From Epiperipatus broadwayi (taxonomy: Eukaryota; Onychophora; Udeonychophora; Euonychophora; Peripatidae), in NCBI GenBank assembly GCA_028023455.1, contig JAQFVV010012477.1, positions 1,549,501-1,613,500 of the forward strand: a stretch of DNA of 64,000 nt, written 5' to 3'. The translations under genes were made by a program, and so were the position numbers. Positions 1 to 10,735 of this stretch are shown here, piece by piece. Numbering within the stretch: the stretch's first letter is position 1; every line of letters begins with the position of its first letter. The notes beneath the pieces were generated by a model. That model was not told where the DNA came from. It saw only the letters and a program-made list of their open reading frames with translations, and did not search any database.

Positions 1-5
1 ACCTA

Positions 6-790
6 TTATTTTCTTTTATCTTTTTCTATTAACATCCTATTTAATTCTGGTTTTATTTCATTTATGTATACACCCTCCTTTATTATCCTTTCATTATATG
101 ACTTAATACATTCCAAAGGTTTTATTTCCAAATCCCCATGCTTAAATTTATTCTTATGAATGTAAATAGCAGAATTTTTATCACCTAAATGCTGTTTTAA
201 TCTAGTTTTTAATTTATTTTTACTAGTCCCAATATATGTCATTTCTATATTCTTTCTAAAACAATTCAAACATTTTATCAAATAAACTGAATTCATAATG
301 TTTAACCTATTATAATCCCCATTATAATTAATTAAAAAATTTAAATTTGCTTTCTTTTTATAAACTGGACAAATTGAAACATTATATTTCCTATTAATCA
401 TTTTAACTAATTTCTTAACTTTAATAAATAAATCTTTAAATATATTAAAACCAACATAAATAATCTTTTCTCTATTTTTATTCCTATCTAATCCCATTCT
501 ATTCCTTATTTTATTTATATTTTTATTAGAAAACAAATGTTCAACTACACCCCTAGGATAATCATTCGTAAAACATTCATTCCTAATAATATCAACCTCA
601 TTCTCAAACAAATTACTATTTGAACATAACTTAATTGCCCTAATAATTTTATTATTAACAATATTAATTTTACTATGACTATCAATATCTGAAAACCAAT
701 TATTTGATAATCCAAAAAATGTTTTTTTTCTAAACACAGATGTTTCTATAATAACACTACCATTCCTATCAATTTTTTTTTAAATTCTAA
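6..790 (-). pseudogene. Penelope-like element C-terminal region with GIY-YIG endonuclease
   Basis: An open frame of 243 codons (6-737) on the minus strand reads as the post-reverse-transcriptase part of a Penelope-like retroelement. The first ~60 residues match the linker that follows the RT thumb in this family (KINIVNNKIIRAIKLCSN, then a YPRG segment). From about residue 150 comes the GIY-YIG nuclease: SVYLIKCLNC, then MTYIGTS, then a basic KTRLKQH stretch, with the downstream glutamate region KEGVYINEIKP. The GIY-YIG domain nicks target DNA and the RT, which is missing here, would copy the RNA. No RT motifs are found upstream on the minus strand beyond about 790, so this is a truncated copy, though the visible frame itself has no stop. 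It may run off the left window edge. Confidence 0.75.
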
Positions 791-1084
791 CATCCATATA
801 TTCAATAACATTAGCTAGGTTTTAATACATGTAATTCCAACTTTAAATGAAAGTAAAATTTAGTATCACAATTCACTGGTTTATTGGAAATATTGTGTTT
901 TGCATTATGAAATACCACAAAAATTTTATATCCCTCTCTGGCCTTTGGTAGTGATTCAGGATTTGAGACTGAAGTATATAGTGCAAGTACTTATTCCTGT
1001 CTGCTTCAAAATACCAAATTTTGGTGCTCATATAGAATTTATAACACAACAAAATTTTTATTTTTTGTTTTTATTATAGTTTGC
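791..1084. other. Spacer between two PLE fragments, no feature recognised
   Basis: AT-rich sequence with no persuasive coding content. It separates the minus-strand PLE fragment on the left from the plus-strand one on the right. Some of it may be decayed PLE sequence, but I could not show this. Confidence 0.4.
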
Positions 1085-2144
1085 AGTTTAAACCCAACTA
1101 GATGGAAAAAGGAAAAACCTCGTATAGTTTTGCCATATATTCATTCTATTGCAAAACGGTTAATTAATAAGTTATCTCCAGATTTTCAAGTAATTTTTCA
1201 TTCACCTCCAAATACAAATAGATTAATTAACAATTCAAAATTTAAAATTGAATCTAATTTAACACAGCATGTGGTTTATAGTGTTTCTTGTCCTCATTAA
1301 GGTTGTCATTCTGTTTATTATGGTAATGTCATATCTGACCCTGCCTTCAGAAGTGGAGTATTCCAGATTTCTTACCTGATTGGCTAGCACCCAATTGCTA
1401 TTCAACGGGATTAAAAACCTTCACTGGGGTTCATGCATGGAATCTACATGTTTCCAGTAAGGTAGGGGATCTGCCTTTAAATAGTCAGCCCTTTGGAGGC
1501 AAGTCAGAGAGAAATTACTTCTGTTACTCTAAACTTTTTGCCATCAGCAAAGGTATTTATCTAGTCATTATCACGACATCCATGCAGTGAGGCAAGTCCA
1601 CCTACAGACTGGAAACTGCTACGTCTGAACTAGAGCCGACTCAAGGCAAGCTAACTACATAGCTGGAAGAGTCTTCTTACCAGAACTCATGATGCAGGCT
1701 AATCATTAGCTGGAAGCGAGATCCTTACTCCACACAACTATGTCAGCATTGAAGCATCTCAATTATATTTGTTCATTTGTTAACTAATGTGTGTATATAT
1801 TTTGTACTAATAAATTATATATCTTTATTGCTGTTGGTTTGGTAATGAACTTGCAAGCCTAACCAAACACAATAGGTGAAGCTAAAACCAATATTTTAAA
1901 TAGAGTTTCACAGCATAAATATTTATATCATCATAATAAATCTAAATCTTTGGGTAATTCAGTGTTTGTGGAACATGAAAATAAGGCTGGACACTTATGT
2001 CAACCAGTAGAGGCAAAATTAGTGTGTACGGAGAAGAATGACGTAAAGCGTAAGATTAAAGAAGCTTGTTTTATAGCTGGTAATCCCAATGCTATTAATA
2101 GAAAGGATTCTTGTTTTAATATTTCTAAAATATGGACGTTATAA
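1085..2144 (+). pseudogene. Penelope-like element GIY-YIG region, split by an insertion
   Basis: Plus-strand PLE C-terminus in two pieces. Piece one (about 1,110-1,323) reads KPRIVLPYIHSIAKRLINKL and later HVVYSVSCPH, one in-frame stop, then CHSVYYG, which is the start of the GIY-YIG nuclease. Piece two (about 1,874-2,144) resumes exactly where the domain should continue: GEAKTNILNRVSQH, then HENKAGH, KRKIKEACFIAGNPNAINRK and a terminal SKIWTL before a stop. The two halves are the expected order of VYYGE..K...R..QH in this nuclease. About 545 bp of unrelated DNA lies between them, so the element was inactivated by insertion as well as by the stop codon. No RT domain is visible upstream. Confidence 0.75.
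1324..1871 (+). mobile_element. Solo-LTR-like insertion inside the PLE coding region
   Basis: This block interrupts the GIY-YIG frame between its VYYG and EAK codons and is clearly less AT-rich than its surroundings. It has an LTR-like plan: a TATA-like TTTAAATAG near 1,475, a transcribed-looking leader, and an AATAAA polyadenylation signal near 1,810 followed by a T-rich tail and an ACCAAACACA end. The left flank (atggt) and right flank (taggt) resemble a 5-bp target duplication with one or two changes. No internal coding region is present, which suits a solo LTR. A non-LTR insertion cannot be excluded. Strand is inferred from the TATA-to-AATAAA order. Confidence 0.5.
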
Positions 2145-3050
2145 TATTTATTTTTATTGTATTTTATTTTTATGTTATTGTATTTATTTATTTAGATTTA
2201 GTTTACATTTTATTTAAGGTAGCATTTTGCTTTTGAATAAGTGTTTAAATTTTGTATTTATTTTGTATTGGGCTATGATTATGGAGGCTTAAGTCCCCAG
2301 AAAGCGCTCAAGTTTATATTTGTAATTTTATGTTTAAAGCTTCAGCAACTGTGTTTTATCACAGTTAGTTTTTAATTTTTGTTGTAATTTATTAATACAT
2401 ATTAAAAGAGGGTGTTAGAAAAAACAAATTTCAAAATAAAATCATTATTTCAAATATTTATTTCAAACACTGTATTCAATATACTACCGTTTTCTAAGTG
2501 TAATTATAAAGGAAAACGGAAAAAAAGAGAAATTAGTTTTTCGTTGTATTATAATAAATATTTTAAAATTATACGCCCTTTGTCGCCTTTTATTTCATCA
2601 CGCCCAATCTGTGTTTATGTAATGAATTAAATATCATAAAAAAATACTATAGATTTTAAAATTAGACAGGAAACGTAGTATAAAACTTAAAAATTAAATT
2701 TCATAAAATTCGTACTTCATTGCAAACATAAAAACATTTATTAACAAAATGGACGCCATCTGTGGAGAAATCTTTGAATTTCTAATTACTAAGAAATTCT
2801 ATTTGGTAAAATGAATGTCTTAAATATTTGTCAAGAATAAAAATGTTAAAGAAAGGCATAAAGATTTGAATAATTCCCAGCATGAAGTCAAAGTGAAAAG
2901 TGTTTAGTATGAGTAAAATTAATTCAAAAATTATCGCAAATTAATCATTAATAACCGGTTTAATTGAAAAAATAAAATAGAGTATAAATCAAAATAAACA
3001 CAAATATTTATAATAACTAACTATTGCCTTCCTTTGTTGTGATTTAAATA
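2145..3050 (+). other. PLE 3' untranslated tail followed by AT-rich DNA
   Basis: The first ~270 bases follow directly from the PLE stop codon and are probably its 3' tail. Around 2,277-2,310 there is a hammerhead-like remnant: TATGGAGG, a GGCTTAAGTCC hairpin, then GAA and the self-pairing AGCGCT followed by C. The conserved box is degenerate, so activity is unlikely. After 2,410 I see only AT-rich sequence. Confidence 0.4.
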
Positions 3051-4210
<1,160 letters not shown>

Positions 4211-5639
4211 ATAAAACATATTTTTTATTAAATACAATTAGTGATATTAAGAATGGGTAGAAATTAAATGAATTTTCCAAGACACTTTTTTCAATTCTGT
4301 TAGTTCAAACTCTCATACTCCAAGAAGAAAAGAATGGCAAAATGTTTAGTATACTATCAGTCCACAGTTCTGATGTTCTCTCAAGACAGTAAAATGAATA
4401 TTGAGTCATATTTAAAGGTTAATTTTATATTTAGGCAGTCCTATGTAGTTTTACACCTGATGGCCTTTCAAATTAGTCTGTTTACTTAGCATTGCTAGGT
4501 AGTCATGCCTGAAGTATCATTCATGACAGCCATAAATATAATAGTAAAACGACTGGTATTAATTGTGATAATGAAGTTGACATTGGTAAGAGTGAAAGTA
4601 AATATTGAAGTTTTTTTAAAAAGAAAAAAAAAATTTTTTCTTGATGCAAACTTTTTACAATCAAACTGGAGACAAATCTTATAGTAAAATAATAATAAGA
4701 ATTTTGTTTATTTTAGTGAAAGTCATTTTTCAGAAAAAAATTTAATATGATAAAAACATGATTACGATTTCATTTGGAATGGAGCACCAACTGTTATCAT
4801 TGTATTGGATTTAGGCAAAGACTGATTTATTCTTAGATTGCTATATGTCAATTAAAACTTAATAATATTAACATTTCCTTTTGTACACTGGTTTTCATAA
4901 TCATTTATTACTTCCATGCTTTAACATTACGTTTATACAATTTAGAGAAAGAAGATATTTATTTCTTGATGGAAAGACTTATTATCATATTACCTGTAAA
5001 AATATTAATAATAAGATAGGCCAAAGAGTATTGGAAATACTGGTATTGATGTAACAAAGTCAAATTATTCTCTAAAATTTATTTTTTGTACAATGCAGGG
5101 ATATATAATTACAAATATCTTAGGCAGTAAAATTGTAATAAATTAACGTGGATGAGTTTAATAGATTATATTTCAATTAAAAGTCAGACCATGGTAATTT
5201 ACACAATCAGATTATTAGACAGAATATAAATTAAGATTAAAATGTTAATTTGAATTAAAATATATTTTTTAGTTTAGTTATACTTTCAAGAAAGAAAAAT
5301 CTATTATTTATACCAAATTTCAACAGTTAGTAAGCACTAAAATTGATAATTTGATCTTTCAAAATTATCATGATGCTGAGGCTTACAGCTTTCTTAAGGA
5401 ACATGTTATGGATTTAAAGAATTATATTATTTGATTCAGTAAAAATATATTTACTGATTAATTAAATTAATAACAGTGATAATAAATAAACATAATAGCA
5501 CTAGAAAAAAAGTACTATCAATTTGTCTGTTGAAAATGCTTTTTTAAATAACTGAAATTACTTCTACTGTTTTTTAATGAGAATTATTGTAAACATTTAT
5601 TATCTCTTCTAATCTTTTTTTGTTTTATTAATTAATATT
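4211..5639. other. AT-rich interval without a recognised gene
   Basis: No convincing gene or repeat. A short decayed reading (about 5,290-5,430 plus, words such as NYHDAEAYSFLKEH) could be an old coding remnant of unknown origin, but it is too short and broken to assign. Confidence 0.35.
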
Positions 5640-6060
5640 ACAATAATTACTCTATAAGAGTTATATATATATAACAATAAAACTAATAAATATATCCGTA
5701 ATTAACTATTATATACAGTCTTTCAAACCACAGAAATACTTGCGGTTAATTCCTTAACCCACCTCACTCAACTACTATTAAATTCAAAAAAACAAAACCA
5801 TAATAAAAGAAAAATTATGAAGGCAATTTTAATCCATACAAATAAAATGAATCTCATTAATCGACAAGCTTCTAACATTAAAATTTGGAATTCATGGGAT
5901 TTGAGTTGTCGACATTTGTTTCCGTTTTGTTTTTTGAATTTAATAGCAGTTGAGGAGCGTTAACAAATTAACCAAAATTACTTCTGTGGATTGAAAGACT
6001 GTATATAATAGTTAATTAACAATATACTTATTATTTTTTTGTTATTACAATAGTTTTTTA
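5640..6060. mobile_element. Inverted dimer of a PLE 3' end
   Basis: The left arm (about 5,640-5,780) and right arm (about 5,920-6,060) are inverted copies sharing the phrases CTGTGGATTGAAAGACTG and GTTATTACAATA. The right arm starts with PLE coding remnant at 5,844-5,905 (NLINRQASNIKIWNSWD), the C-terminus of the GIY-YIG protein. It then has the non-coding tail with a hammerhead-like module at 5,947-5,986: a TTGAGGA box, a GTTAA/TTAAC hairpin, and AAA in place of the GAA box. The left arm is more eroded. It is the same PLE family as the palindrome at 7.98-9.26 kb. Confidence 0.7.
5947..5986 (+). ncRNA. Decayed hammerhead-like motif in a PLE tail
   Basis: CAG and CTG strands that can pair as stem I bracket a TTGAGGA box, a hairpin GTTAA..TTAAC and AAA-ATTACT. 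The position corresponding to the invariant GAA is AAA, so this copy is expected to be inactive. It aligns with the better copy at 8,615-8,654. Confidence 0.4.
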
Positions 6061-6487
6061 ATTTAAGGACATTTTATTTGGATTATATATATATATAATT
6101 ATATTGCATATACACCAATATTTTTACTGCAATGATAAGTTGTTATTATATAATATGTATTTTTTCATTAATAAAGGCAAAAGTAGGTTCACCAGAACTC
6201 TAGAATCAATCAACCTTTAGAAGTATAACATTGTTAGTAAATGAGATATGTATTCTTAGAAAATGTCAAAGTCAAAGTACCATTTCAAACTCATATTGCA
6301 ACATCACAGATGATCTATTACCAACAAAATTACCACTCCAATATATATTTTATGTGTATGTGTTTAAATAAATTTATTGATGCTGCTGAAATAAGGGGCT
6401 ATTAATGTTTTTTCTCCATATTATAATAATAAAGTGTTAAAAAAGTTAAGTCAGATGTCACATGACTTAATTTAATAAGCTTGTGTT
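6061..6487. other. AT-rich interval, nothing recognised
   Basis: No gene, clear repeat or structured element seen between the two palindromes. Confidence 0.35.
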
Positions 6488-6542
6488 TACAAATGTTATA
6501 TGTAGAGCTCGCAAAACAAACTCTTAGAAAGCTTTGTGGAAT

Positions 6543-6597
6543 ATCCCTGACCTCAGACTAGTTTCTGCTTCTGGAATCCTCAGTGAGATACTAGGAT
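6543..6597 (-). ncRNA. Hammerhead ribozyme-like motif, left arm
   Basis: On the minus strand: outer stem I ATCCT pairs with AGGGAT, inner stem I ATCTCA pairs with TGAGGT (one wobble), then an intact CTGAGGA box (position 7 is free in hammerheads), a weak stem II, GAA, the minimal stem III ACTAGT, and C as the cleavage base. An internal loop in stem I, as seen here, is typical of type I hammerheads. Stem II is poorly paired, which lowers the chance of strong activity. Confidence 0.55.
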
Positions 6598-6800
6598 AAT
6601 CAATCTTTATATTAAAAATACCAGGACAAGCCCCAGCACTGTATCTAATGTATAACTATTAAGTAGAAACTTGAATCTAATGTATAACTATTAAATAGGA
6701 AGACATATGGATGTCTGAAAATTTCATAGTTTCTACTTAATAGTTATACATTAAATAAAATGCTGGGCTTGTCCTGTTTTTTTTAATCTAATGATTGAAT

Positions 6801-6855
6801 ATCCTAGAACCTCACTGAGAATGCCAATAGCAGAAACTGGTCTAGGATTGGGGGG
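6801..6855 (+). ncRNA. Hammerhead-like motif, right arm, core mutated
   Basis: Inverted partner of the 6.55-kb motif. ATCCTA and TAGGAT strands flank CTGAGAA (the guanine at position 8 is lost), a TGC/GCA stem II, GAA, ACTGGT and C. Expected to be inactive. Confidence 0.45.
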
Positions 6856-6910
6856 TATTCTACAAAGCTTGTTAAGAGTTTGTTTTGTAAGCTCTATATA
6901 TAACAATAAT

Positions 6911-7489
6911 AAAGTGTATATTGTCATGGTGTTGTCATAAACGTTTATCTTTAATAAATATTTAGTTTGATTTTATAGGTGATTTTACTCTATGCTTGCT
7001 AATTACAGTAATATTTTAATAATGACATTTTAACATACATGCCATGCATATATTCAATTTTAGGATATGTATTTAAAATAACCTTCATAAAACAAATCAC
7101 AATGTGTCTTGGCCAGATTTTCTAAAATTAAATTATTATGCGCCATCAATACATACACATTAATATTAAAATTAAATAAAGACCTATATAAAATTCATTT
7201 TCAATTATTTCTTTTCAATACATTTTTGAAGTAATTTTCATAAATTGAAGTGATGTAAAAGAATTATAATACAGACTTCCAGATTTAAGTAACTTAGAAC
7301 ATAAATAAATATTGAATATTTATTAATTTTATAGATACTCAATGTACCTCAGAATAATTATATTTAATCATGCAAAAGTCCTGTTGACCTTCTATGTTAG
7401 CCATTTATTGGTAATAAATAAAAACATATTTATGTTATTCATTTATAATTATAAATTTTATTAAATGCACATTATTATATTAAGTAATA
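6911..7489. other. AT-rich interval, nothing recognised
   Basis: No gene or clear repeat seen. Confidence 0.35.
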
Positions 7490-7830
7490 TTTACTAAGGC
7501 TATAACCTTAGAAATAAGCGTCAGAAAAATTCGAAGGTAGGGACCTCTACAGGTCTTAACCACAAGCTTATGCTTGGAAGAAAAGAGGTAAATCCTTTTT
7601 TACTTCAACCTACTTTTATATATGAATAGGTGAAGCTGAAGTGGTTAGATCTAAGAGTGTGAAGCTATTTGATACTTCACCTATTCATATATAAAAGTAG
7701 GTTGAAGTAAAGAAAGGTTTCCATCTTTTCTTCCAAGCGTAAGCTTGTGGCTAAGACCTGTAGAGGTCCCTACCTTCGAATTTTTCAGACACTTATTCCT
7801 AAGGTTACAGCCTTAGTTATTCATTTATGT
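7490..7830. mobile_element. Palindromic MITE-like element
   Basis: Arms of about 140-160 bp (7,500-7,640 and 7,668-7,827) are near-perfect inverted copies, for example GTAGGGACCTCTACAGGTC against GACCTGTAGAGGTCCCTAC, with a loop of only ~25 bases. The arms end in GGCTATAACCTTAG and CTAAGGTTACAGCC. No open frame. The ACACTTATTCC/TTTTTCAGAC end region echoes a box in the 6.7 and 19 kb repeats. I find no intact hammerhead core in this one. Confidence 0.7.
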
Positions 7831-8007
7831 TTTTGAATTTTTTAAATAAAAGATTAAAAATCAATTTTGTTAATAAAAAAGCAGAAATAAATAAAGAAGC
7901 AAAACAATTTTAATGAAAAAAATATCTTCAGTAAATTTCTATCAACAAACAATTTTGGTAAAAAGCACTTCCAAAAAATGATATTTTTTATACAATCTTT
8001 CAATCTG

Positions 8008-8047
8008 CAGAAATATTTTCAGTTAATTTCTTAACTCCCATCAACTG
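8008..8047 (-). ncRNA. Hammerhead-like motif, left arm of PLE dimer
   Basis: Minus strand: CAG and CTG as stem I, TTGATGG box (last base changed from A), a six-pair stem II AGTTAA/TTAACT with a GAAA loop, GAA, self-pairing AATATT and T. The stem II sequence differs from the right-arm copy, yet it still pairs. Confidence 0.45.
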
Positions 8048-8105
8048 CCTTTAAATTCAAAAATCATAATAGAAGCAAACATCATTAATTCAAATTCCAT
8101 TAATA

Positions 8106-8333
8106 CTAAATTTTAGTGTTAGCAGCTTGTCTATTAATTAGGTTCAATTTATTTCTATTTATTAACATTCCCTCCTTATTTTTTCTTTTATTATGGTTTC
8201 TCTCTACATACAGAATCTTAACACTTTCAATATCAAACATAAATTTATATTTACATGTCCTTTCATGACACAAGAAAATTGAAGCAGTCATTAAATCATT
8301 ATTATTTTTACTTTTCACACACTTATATAACAA
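8106..8333 (-). pseudogene. PLE GIY-YIG C-terminal fragment
   Basis: Open for 75 codons: CVKSKNNNDLMTASIFLCHE, then KYKFMFDIESVKIL, ERNHNKRKNKEGMLINRNK and LINRQA. This is the C-terminal half of a PLE GIY-YIG domain (the H...H..F.F...KIL..E.....RK.KE..LI.....LINR pattern). The catalytic GIY-YIG motif and the RT lie upstream in intact elements and are absent here because the inverted arm begins at this point. The same peptide is encoded in decayed form on the plus strand at about 8,400-8,560 and 5,844-5,905. Confidence 0.65.
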
Positions 8334-8614
8334 TGTGTGAAAAGTAGAAATAATAATGATCTTATGACTGCTTCAGTTTACTTGGATCATGAAAGGACAT
8401 ATAAATATAAATTTAAGTTTACGTGTGCGAAAAGTAAAAATAATAGTGATTTAATGATAGTTTCAGTTTTCTTGGATCATGACAGGATGATTTAATAAGT
8501 AGAAATAAAATGAATATAATTAATAGGCAAGCCACTAATGTTAAAATTTAGAAATCATCAGACTTGCATTAATGTTGTTTGATTTCAGATTGATTTTTTT
8601 TTTTAATTTAATGG

Positions 8615-8654
8615 CAGTTGAGGAGGGTTAAGGAATTAACTGAAAGTACTTCTG
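8615..8654 (+). ncRNA. Hammerhead-like motif, right arm of PLE dimer
   Basis: CAG (8,615-8,617) and CTG (8,652-8,654) can form stem I. Between them are TTGAGGA (canonical CTGANGA with C to T at position 3), stem II GTTAA/TTAAC with loop GGAA, an intact GAA (8,642-8,644), minimal stem III AGTACT, and T as the NUH cleavage base. The C-to-T change gives a U.G pair with position 8, so activity is uncertain. Confidence 0.5.
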
Positions 8655-8697
8655 TGGATTGAAACGCTGCATATAATCATTAATTACCATTATATTT

Positions 8698-9220
8698 TTT
8701 GATAAACAGAGCAAAATCTCCCACAGTGCCCCCTTTAAAAAAAGTATCAATGGATGCTGGAGGTTTGTAAAAATCTCTCTCAAACCCCCTCCTCACCAAC
8801 CCCCCCAAATTTTTTTCTCTTTTGCCTCTGTCTGTGAGGGTGTGTGTTTGGGGGGGTGGGTTTATTATTTTAAATCCTACAACCCCCTATAATTGTTATA
8901 TGAAAAAAATTTTTTTTGTTTTATTTTTTCATATTTTTGTAGTTAAGAAAAGATAAAAAAAGGGTTGTTTAGGGGGTTAAGATATTAAAATATATATATA
9001 TAGAGTCCTTCTCCAAAACCTCCCTCCCCAAAAAAAAAAACCAAAAAACAGAAAATAGGTATGGGATGAGTTGGAGATAGGGAATATATTTAGGATTTTA
9101 TCGCAACCCTTCCTTCCCTCCCTTACTTCTTTTGGTTAGAAAAGGTGAAGAATTAGGGTATATGTTTTATAAATTTATATTAAAGAAAAAGAGATGAAAA
9201 GAAGATGAGTGGATGTGTAG
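8698..9220. mobile_element. 523-bp insertion rich in G and C homopolymer runs, with 13-bp target duplication
   Basis: The 13-mer taccattatattt occurs exactly at 8,685-8,697 and again at 9,221-9,233, and the PLE tail continues uninterrupted across the gap. The inserted DNA is unlike anything else in the window: runs such as CCCCC, GGGGGGG, AAAAAAAAAAA, and a pyrimidine-rich stretch (TCCTTCCCTCCC) opposite purine-rich ones. It has no open frame, no poly(A) tail and no terminal inverted repeat that I can see. Family unknown. Confidence 0.65.
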
Positions 9221-9449
9221 TACCATTATATTTATTAGTTTTATTGTTATTACAATATATATTTATTGTTTAGACTATTTCCATCATGTAATATGAGTAT
9301 TGAATGTCTTTATAAAAATTTAACTATTTAAATATTCTAAATACATTCAACTATTAGTGATGGCACATCAAACAGGCTAATGATGCATATCATTATGAGA
9401 GATATTCTCTCCTTTTCTTCAGGCATTTCTGGCCTAATGAATGACAGTA

Positions 9450-9535
9450 CTAACATGGGAATCAAACTTGGACCCTTAGACTTTGAGTATTGAATTTTAA
9501 AGTATCACTCTACCAACAGAACATTTCTGATAAAG
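9450..9535 (-). repeat. tRNA-like segment, inverted partner
   Basis: Reverse-strand copy of the tRNA-like head in the left arm, with a B-box-like AGTTTGATTCCC and an A-box remnant CTGTTGGTAGAGTG. More decayed than the right-arm copy. Confidence 0.5.
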
Positions 9536-9830
9536 GCAACAGTCAATAGAAATTTCTTATACTTGTCTATGATGTTCCTCCTGATTTCTCCAATTTTTCT
9601 TCTTAAGAGCAAATTGGATTAGTGGTTTCCATCCATTATGTATAATCATATTAGATTGATTTACCAGATTGTTTGTCATTGTCATGTGAACAGCTTCTTT
9701 CAATTTTCTTTATTGTACCTTTTCTTTTTTATCTGATATTTCTGTGTTTTCCCCATTAAACATATGTTCATTGGTACATACATAGTCAGCTACTTTAGCC
9801 ACTTCTATTTTTTCTTTTCCAATCATCAGT

Positions 9831-10060
9831 TTGTGTTCTTGCAAGGTAGCAGATCATGTATGTTCCAATGAACATATGTTCAATTGGGAAAACACAAAAA
9901 TATTGGATAGAGAAGAAAAGATATATAGAAAAACTTTTAAAGAATCTGCTTACATTACAATGATAAACAATCCCATAAGTCAACCTAGAGTGACTATACA
10001 TAATGTGTGGAAACCATTAATCAATTTTGCTCTTAAGAAGAAAAAGTGGAGAAATCAGAA
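9831..10060 (+). pseudogene. PLE GIY-YIG C-terminal fragment
   Basis: Plus-strand reading CKVADHVCSNEHMFNWENTK, ILDREEKIYRKTFKESAYIT, then VWKPLI. It matches the conserved end of PLE GIY-YIG proteins (A.H.....H...WE..KILD.E.....R..KE...I). The frame opens inside the domain and the catalytic YIG half is absent. The end of the frame runs into the tRNA-like segment. The left arm carries a broken copy on the minus strand. Confidence 0.65.
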
Positions 10061-10106
10061 GGGCCTCATAGATAAGTATATGAAATTTATACTCACTGTT
10101 GCCTTT

Positions 10107-10190
10107 GGTAGGATGGCTCAGTTTGTTAGAGCATTATCTTAAATTTTAATACTCAAGAATCTAAAAGGTCCAGGTTCAATTCCCTGGCTA
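10107..10190 (+). repeat. tRNA-derived SINE head (A and B box)
   Basis: GGATGGCTCAGTTTGTTAGA at 10,111-10,130 is a good A box, and GGTTCAATTCC at 10,173-10,183 is an exact B box. Spacing fits a tRNA-like RNA polymerase III promoter with a long variable part. Cloverleaf pairing is poor and it lies in a repeat, so it is a SINE-type relic and not a tRNA gene. Confidence 0.65.
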
Positions 10191-10213
10191 GTACTGTCAC
10201 TAGTCATCTAGCA

Positions 10214-10258
10214 GCACCTGAAGAAGAGGGGAGACTAATACTTCTCGAAACATTGTGC
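10214..10258 (+). ncRNA. Hammerhead-like motif downstream of the tRNA-like head
   Basis: GCAC (10,214-10,217) pairs with GTGC (10,255-10,258) as stem I. Between them: an intact CTGAAGA box, stem II AGAGG/CTTCT, one extra C, then GAA (10,247-10,249) and ACATT. The extra C and the very small stem III make this weaker than the motifs at 15-17 and 26 kb. A minus-strand partner with intact CTGAAGA but lost GAA lies near 9,400. Confidence 0.4.
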
Positions 10259-10439
10259 ATATAGTAATTTGTTTGACATGCCATTGCTAACAGTTGAATA
10301 TATTTGGAATATTTAAATAAAGTTAATTTTTTCTAAAGACATTCAATACTCATATTAGATTATGAAAGTAGTACAAACAATAAATACAACTAAATCACCA
10401 ACATCACAAACCTTCAGGAAAACACTAACATATATATAT

Positions 10440-10735
10440 AATAGTGGTAAAAAAGTTTGTATATGAAATACTTTTTTGAGTGTGCACTAAAGAAAACTAA
10501 AATAATTGATTTTTCAATCACAATTTGGATTTTTAGATTTAACTTAATAAAAGCATGGGCAGTACTGAAACTGGTGAAACCAATCTCTATAACCAGGGTT
10601 TGACTTCATAAATTTCTGGACTCTTCATGTTTTTATTTCAAGTAAAATCTAAAAAACCCAATTGTGATTGAAAAAACAATTATTTTATTTCTTTTTAGTG
10701 CAGAGTCAATAAAAGCATTCAATATAAAATATTTT
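10440..10735. mobile_element. Palindromic MITE (Tc1/mariner-like ends)
   Basis: The left arm (about 10,470-10,560) and right arm (about 10,630-10,725) are inverted copies with AATAATTGATTTTTCAATCA and TAGTGCAGAGTCAATAAAAGC. Similar ends occur at 13.26-13.51 and 25.81-25.93 kb, so this is a small family. No coding content. The assignment to Tc1/mariner rests only on the style of the ends. Confidence 0.6.

Larger units (their letters stand above)
6488..6910. mobile_element. Palindromic repeat carrying hammerhead-like modules in both arms
   Basis: The left arm (about 6,488-6,675) and right arm (about 6,725-6,910) are inverted copies. Both carry GAGCTTxCAAAACAAACTCTT-type ends, the AGGACAAGCCC phrase and the AGTTATACATTA phrase. 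The loop holds a second short direct copy (TCTAATGTATAACTATTAA twice) and a GTCTGAAAATTTC box shared with repeats near 7.6, 19 and 26 kb. Each arm contains one hammerhead-like module. There is no open frame, so this is a non-autonomous element. Confidence 0.7.
7977..9262. mobile_element. Inverted dimer of a PLE 3' end, split by a later insertion
   Basis: The two arms (about 7,977-8,333 and 8,334-8,697, continuing at 9,234-9,262) are inverted copies of a PLE C-terminus plus tail, meeting almost without a loop at ACAATGTGTGAAAAG. The right arm also contains an internal duplication of the VKSKNNND segment. The coding remnant, tail and hammerhead-like module match the element at 5.6-6.0 kb. The right tail is interrupted at 8,697/9,221 by a 523-bp insertion with a 13-bp target duplication. 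Confidence 0.75.
9263..10375. mobile_element. Inverted dimer: PLE C-terminus joined to a tRNA-like SINE head and hammerhead motif
   Basis: The arms (about 9,263-9,790 and 9,830-10,375) are inverted copies. Reading outward on the plus strand from the centre come a GIY-YIG C-terminal coding piece, a spacer, a tRNA-like segment with A and B boxes, a hammerhead-like module, and an AT-rich end (AAAGACATTCAATACTCATA). The same order is on the minus strand in the left arm, more decayed. So one repeat unit combines PLE coding sequence, a tRNA-derived promoter-like segment and a ribozyme-like motif. Confidence 0.7.

Noticed and set aside
7490-7830. Hammerhead motif in the palindrome at 7.5-7.8 kb
   Set aside because: A CTGAAAA...GAAGG string exists on the minus strand, but there is no stem II and no pairing stem I.
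10107-10190. Functional tRNA gene
   Set aside because: A and B boxes are present but the cloverleaf does not close and the segment is part of a dispersed, inverted repeat.
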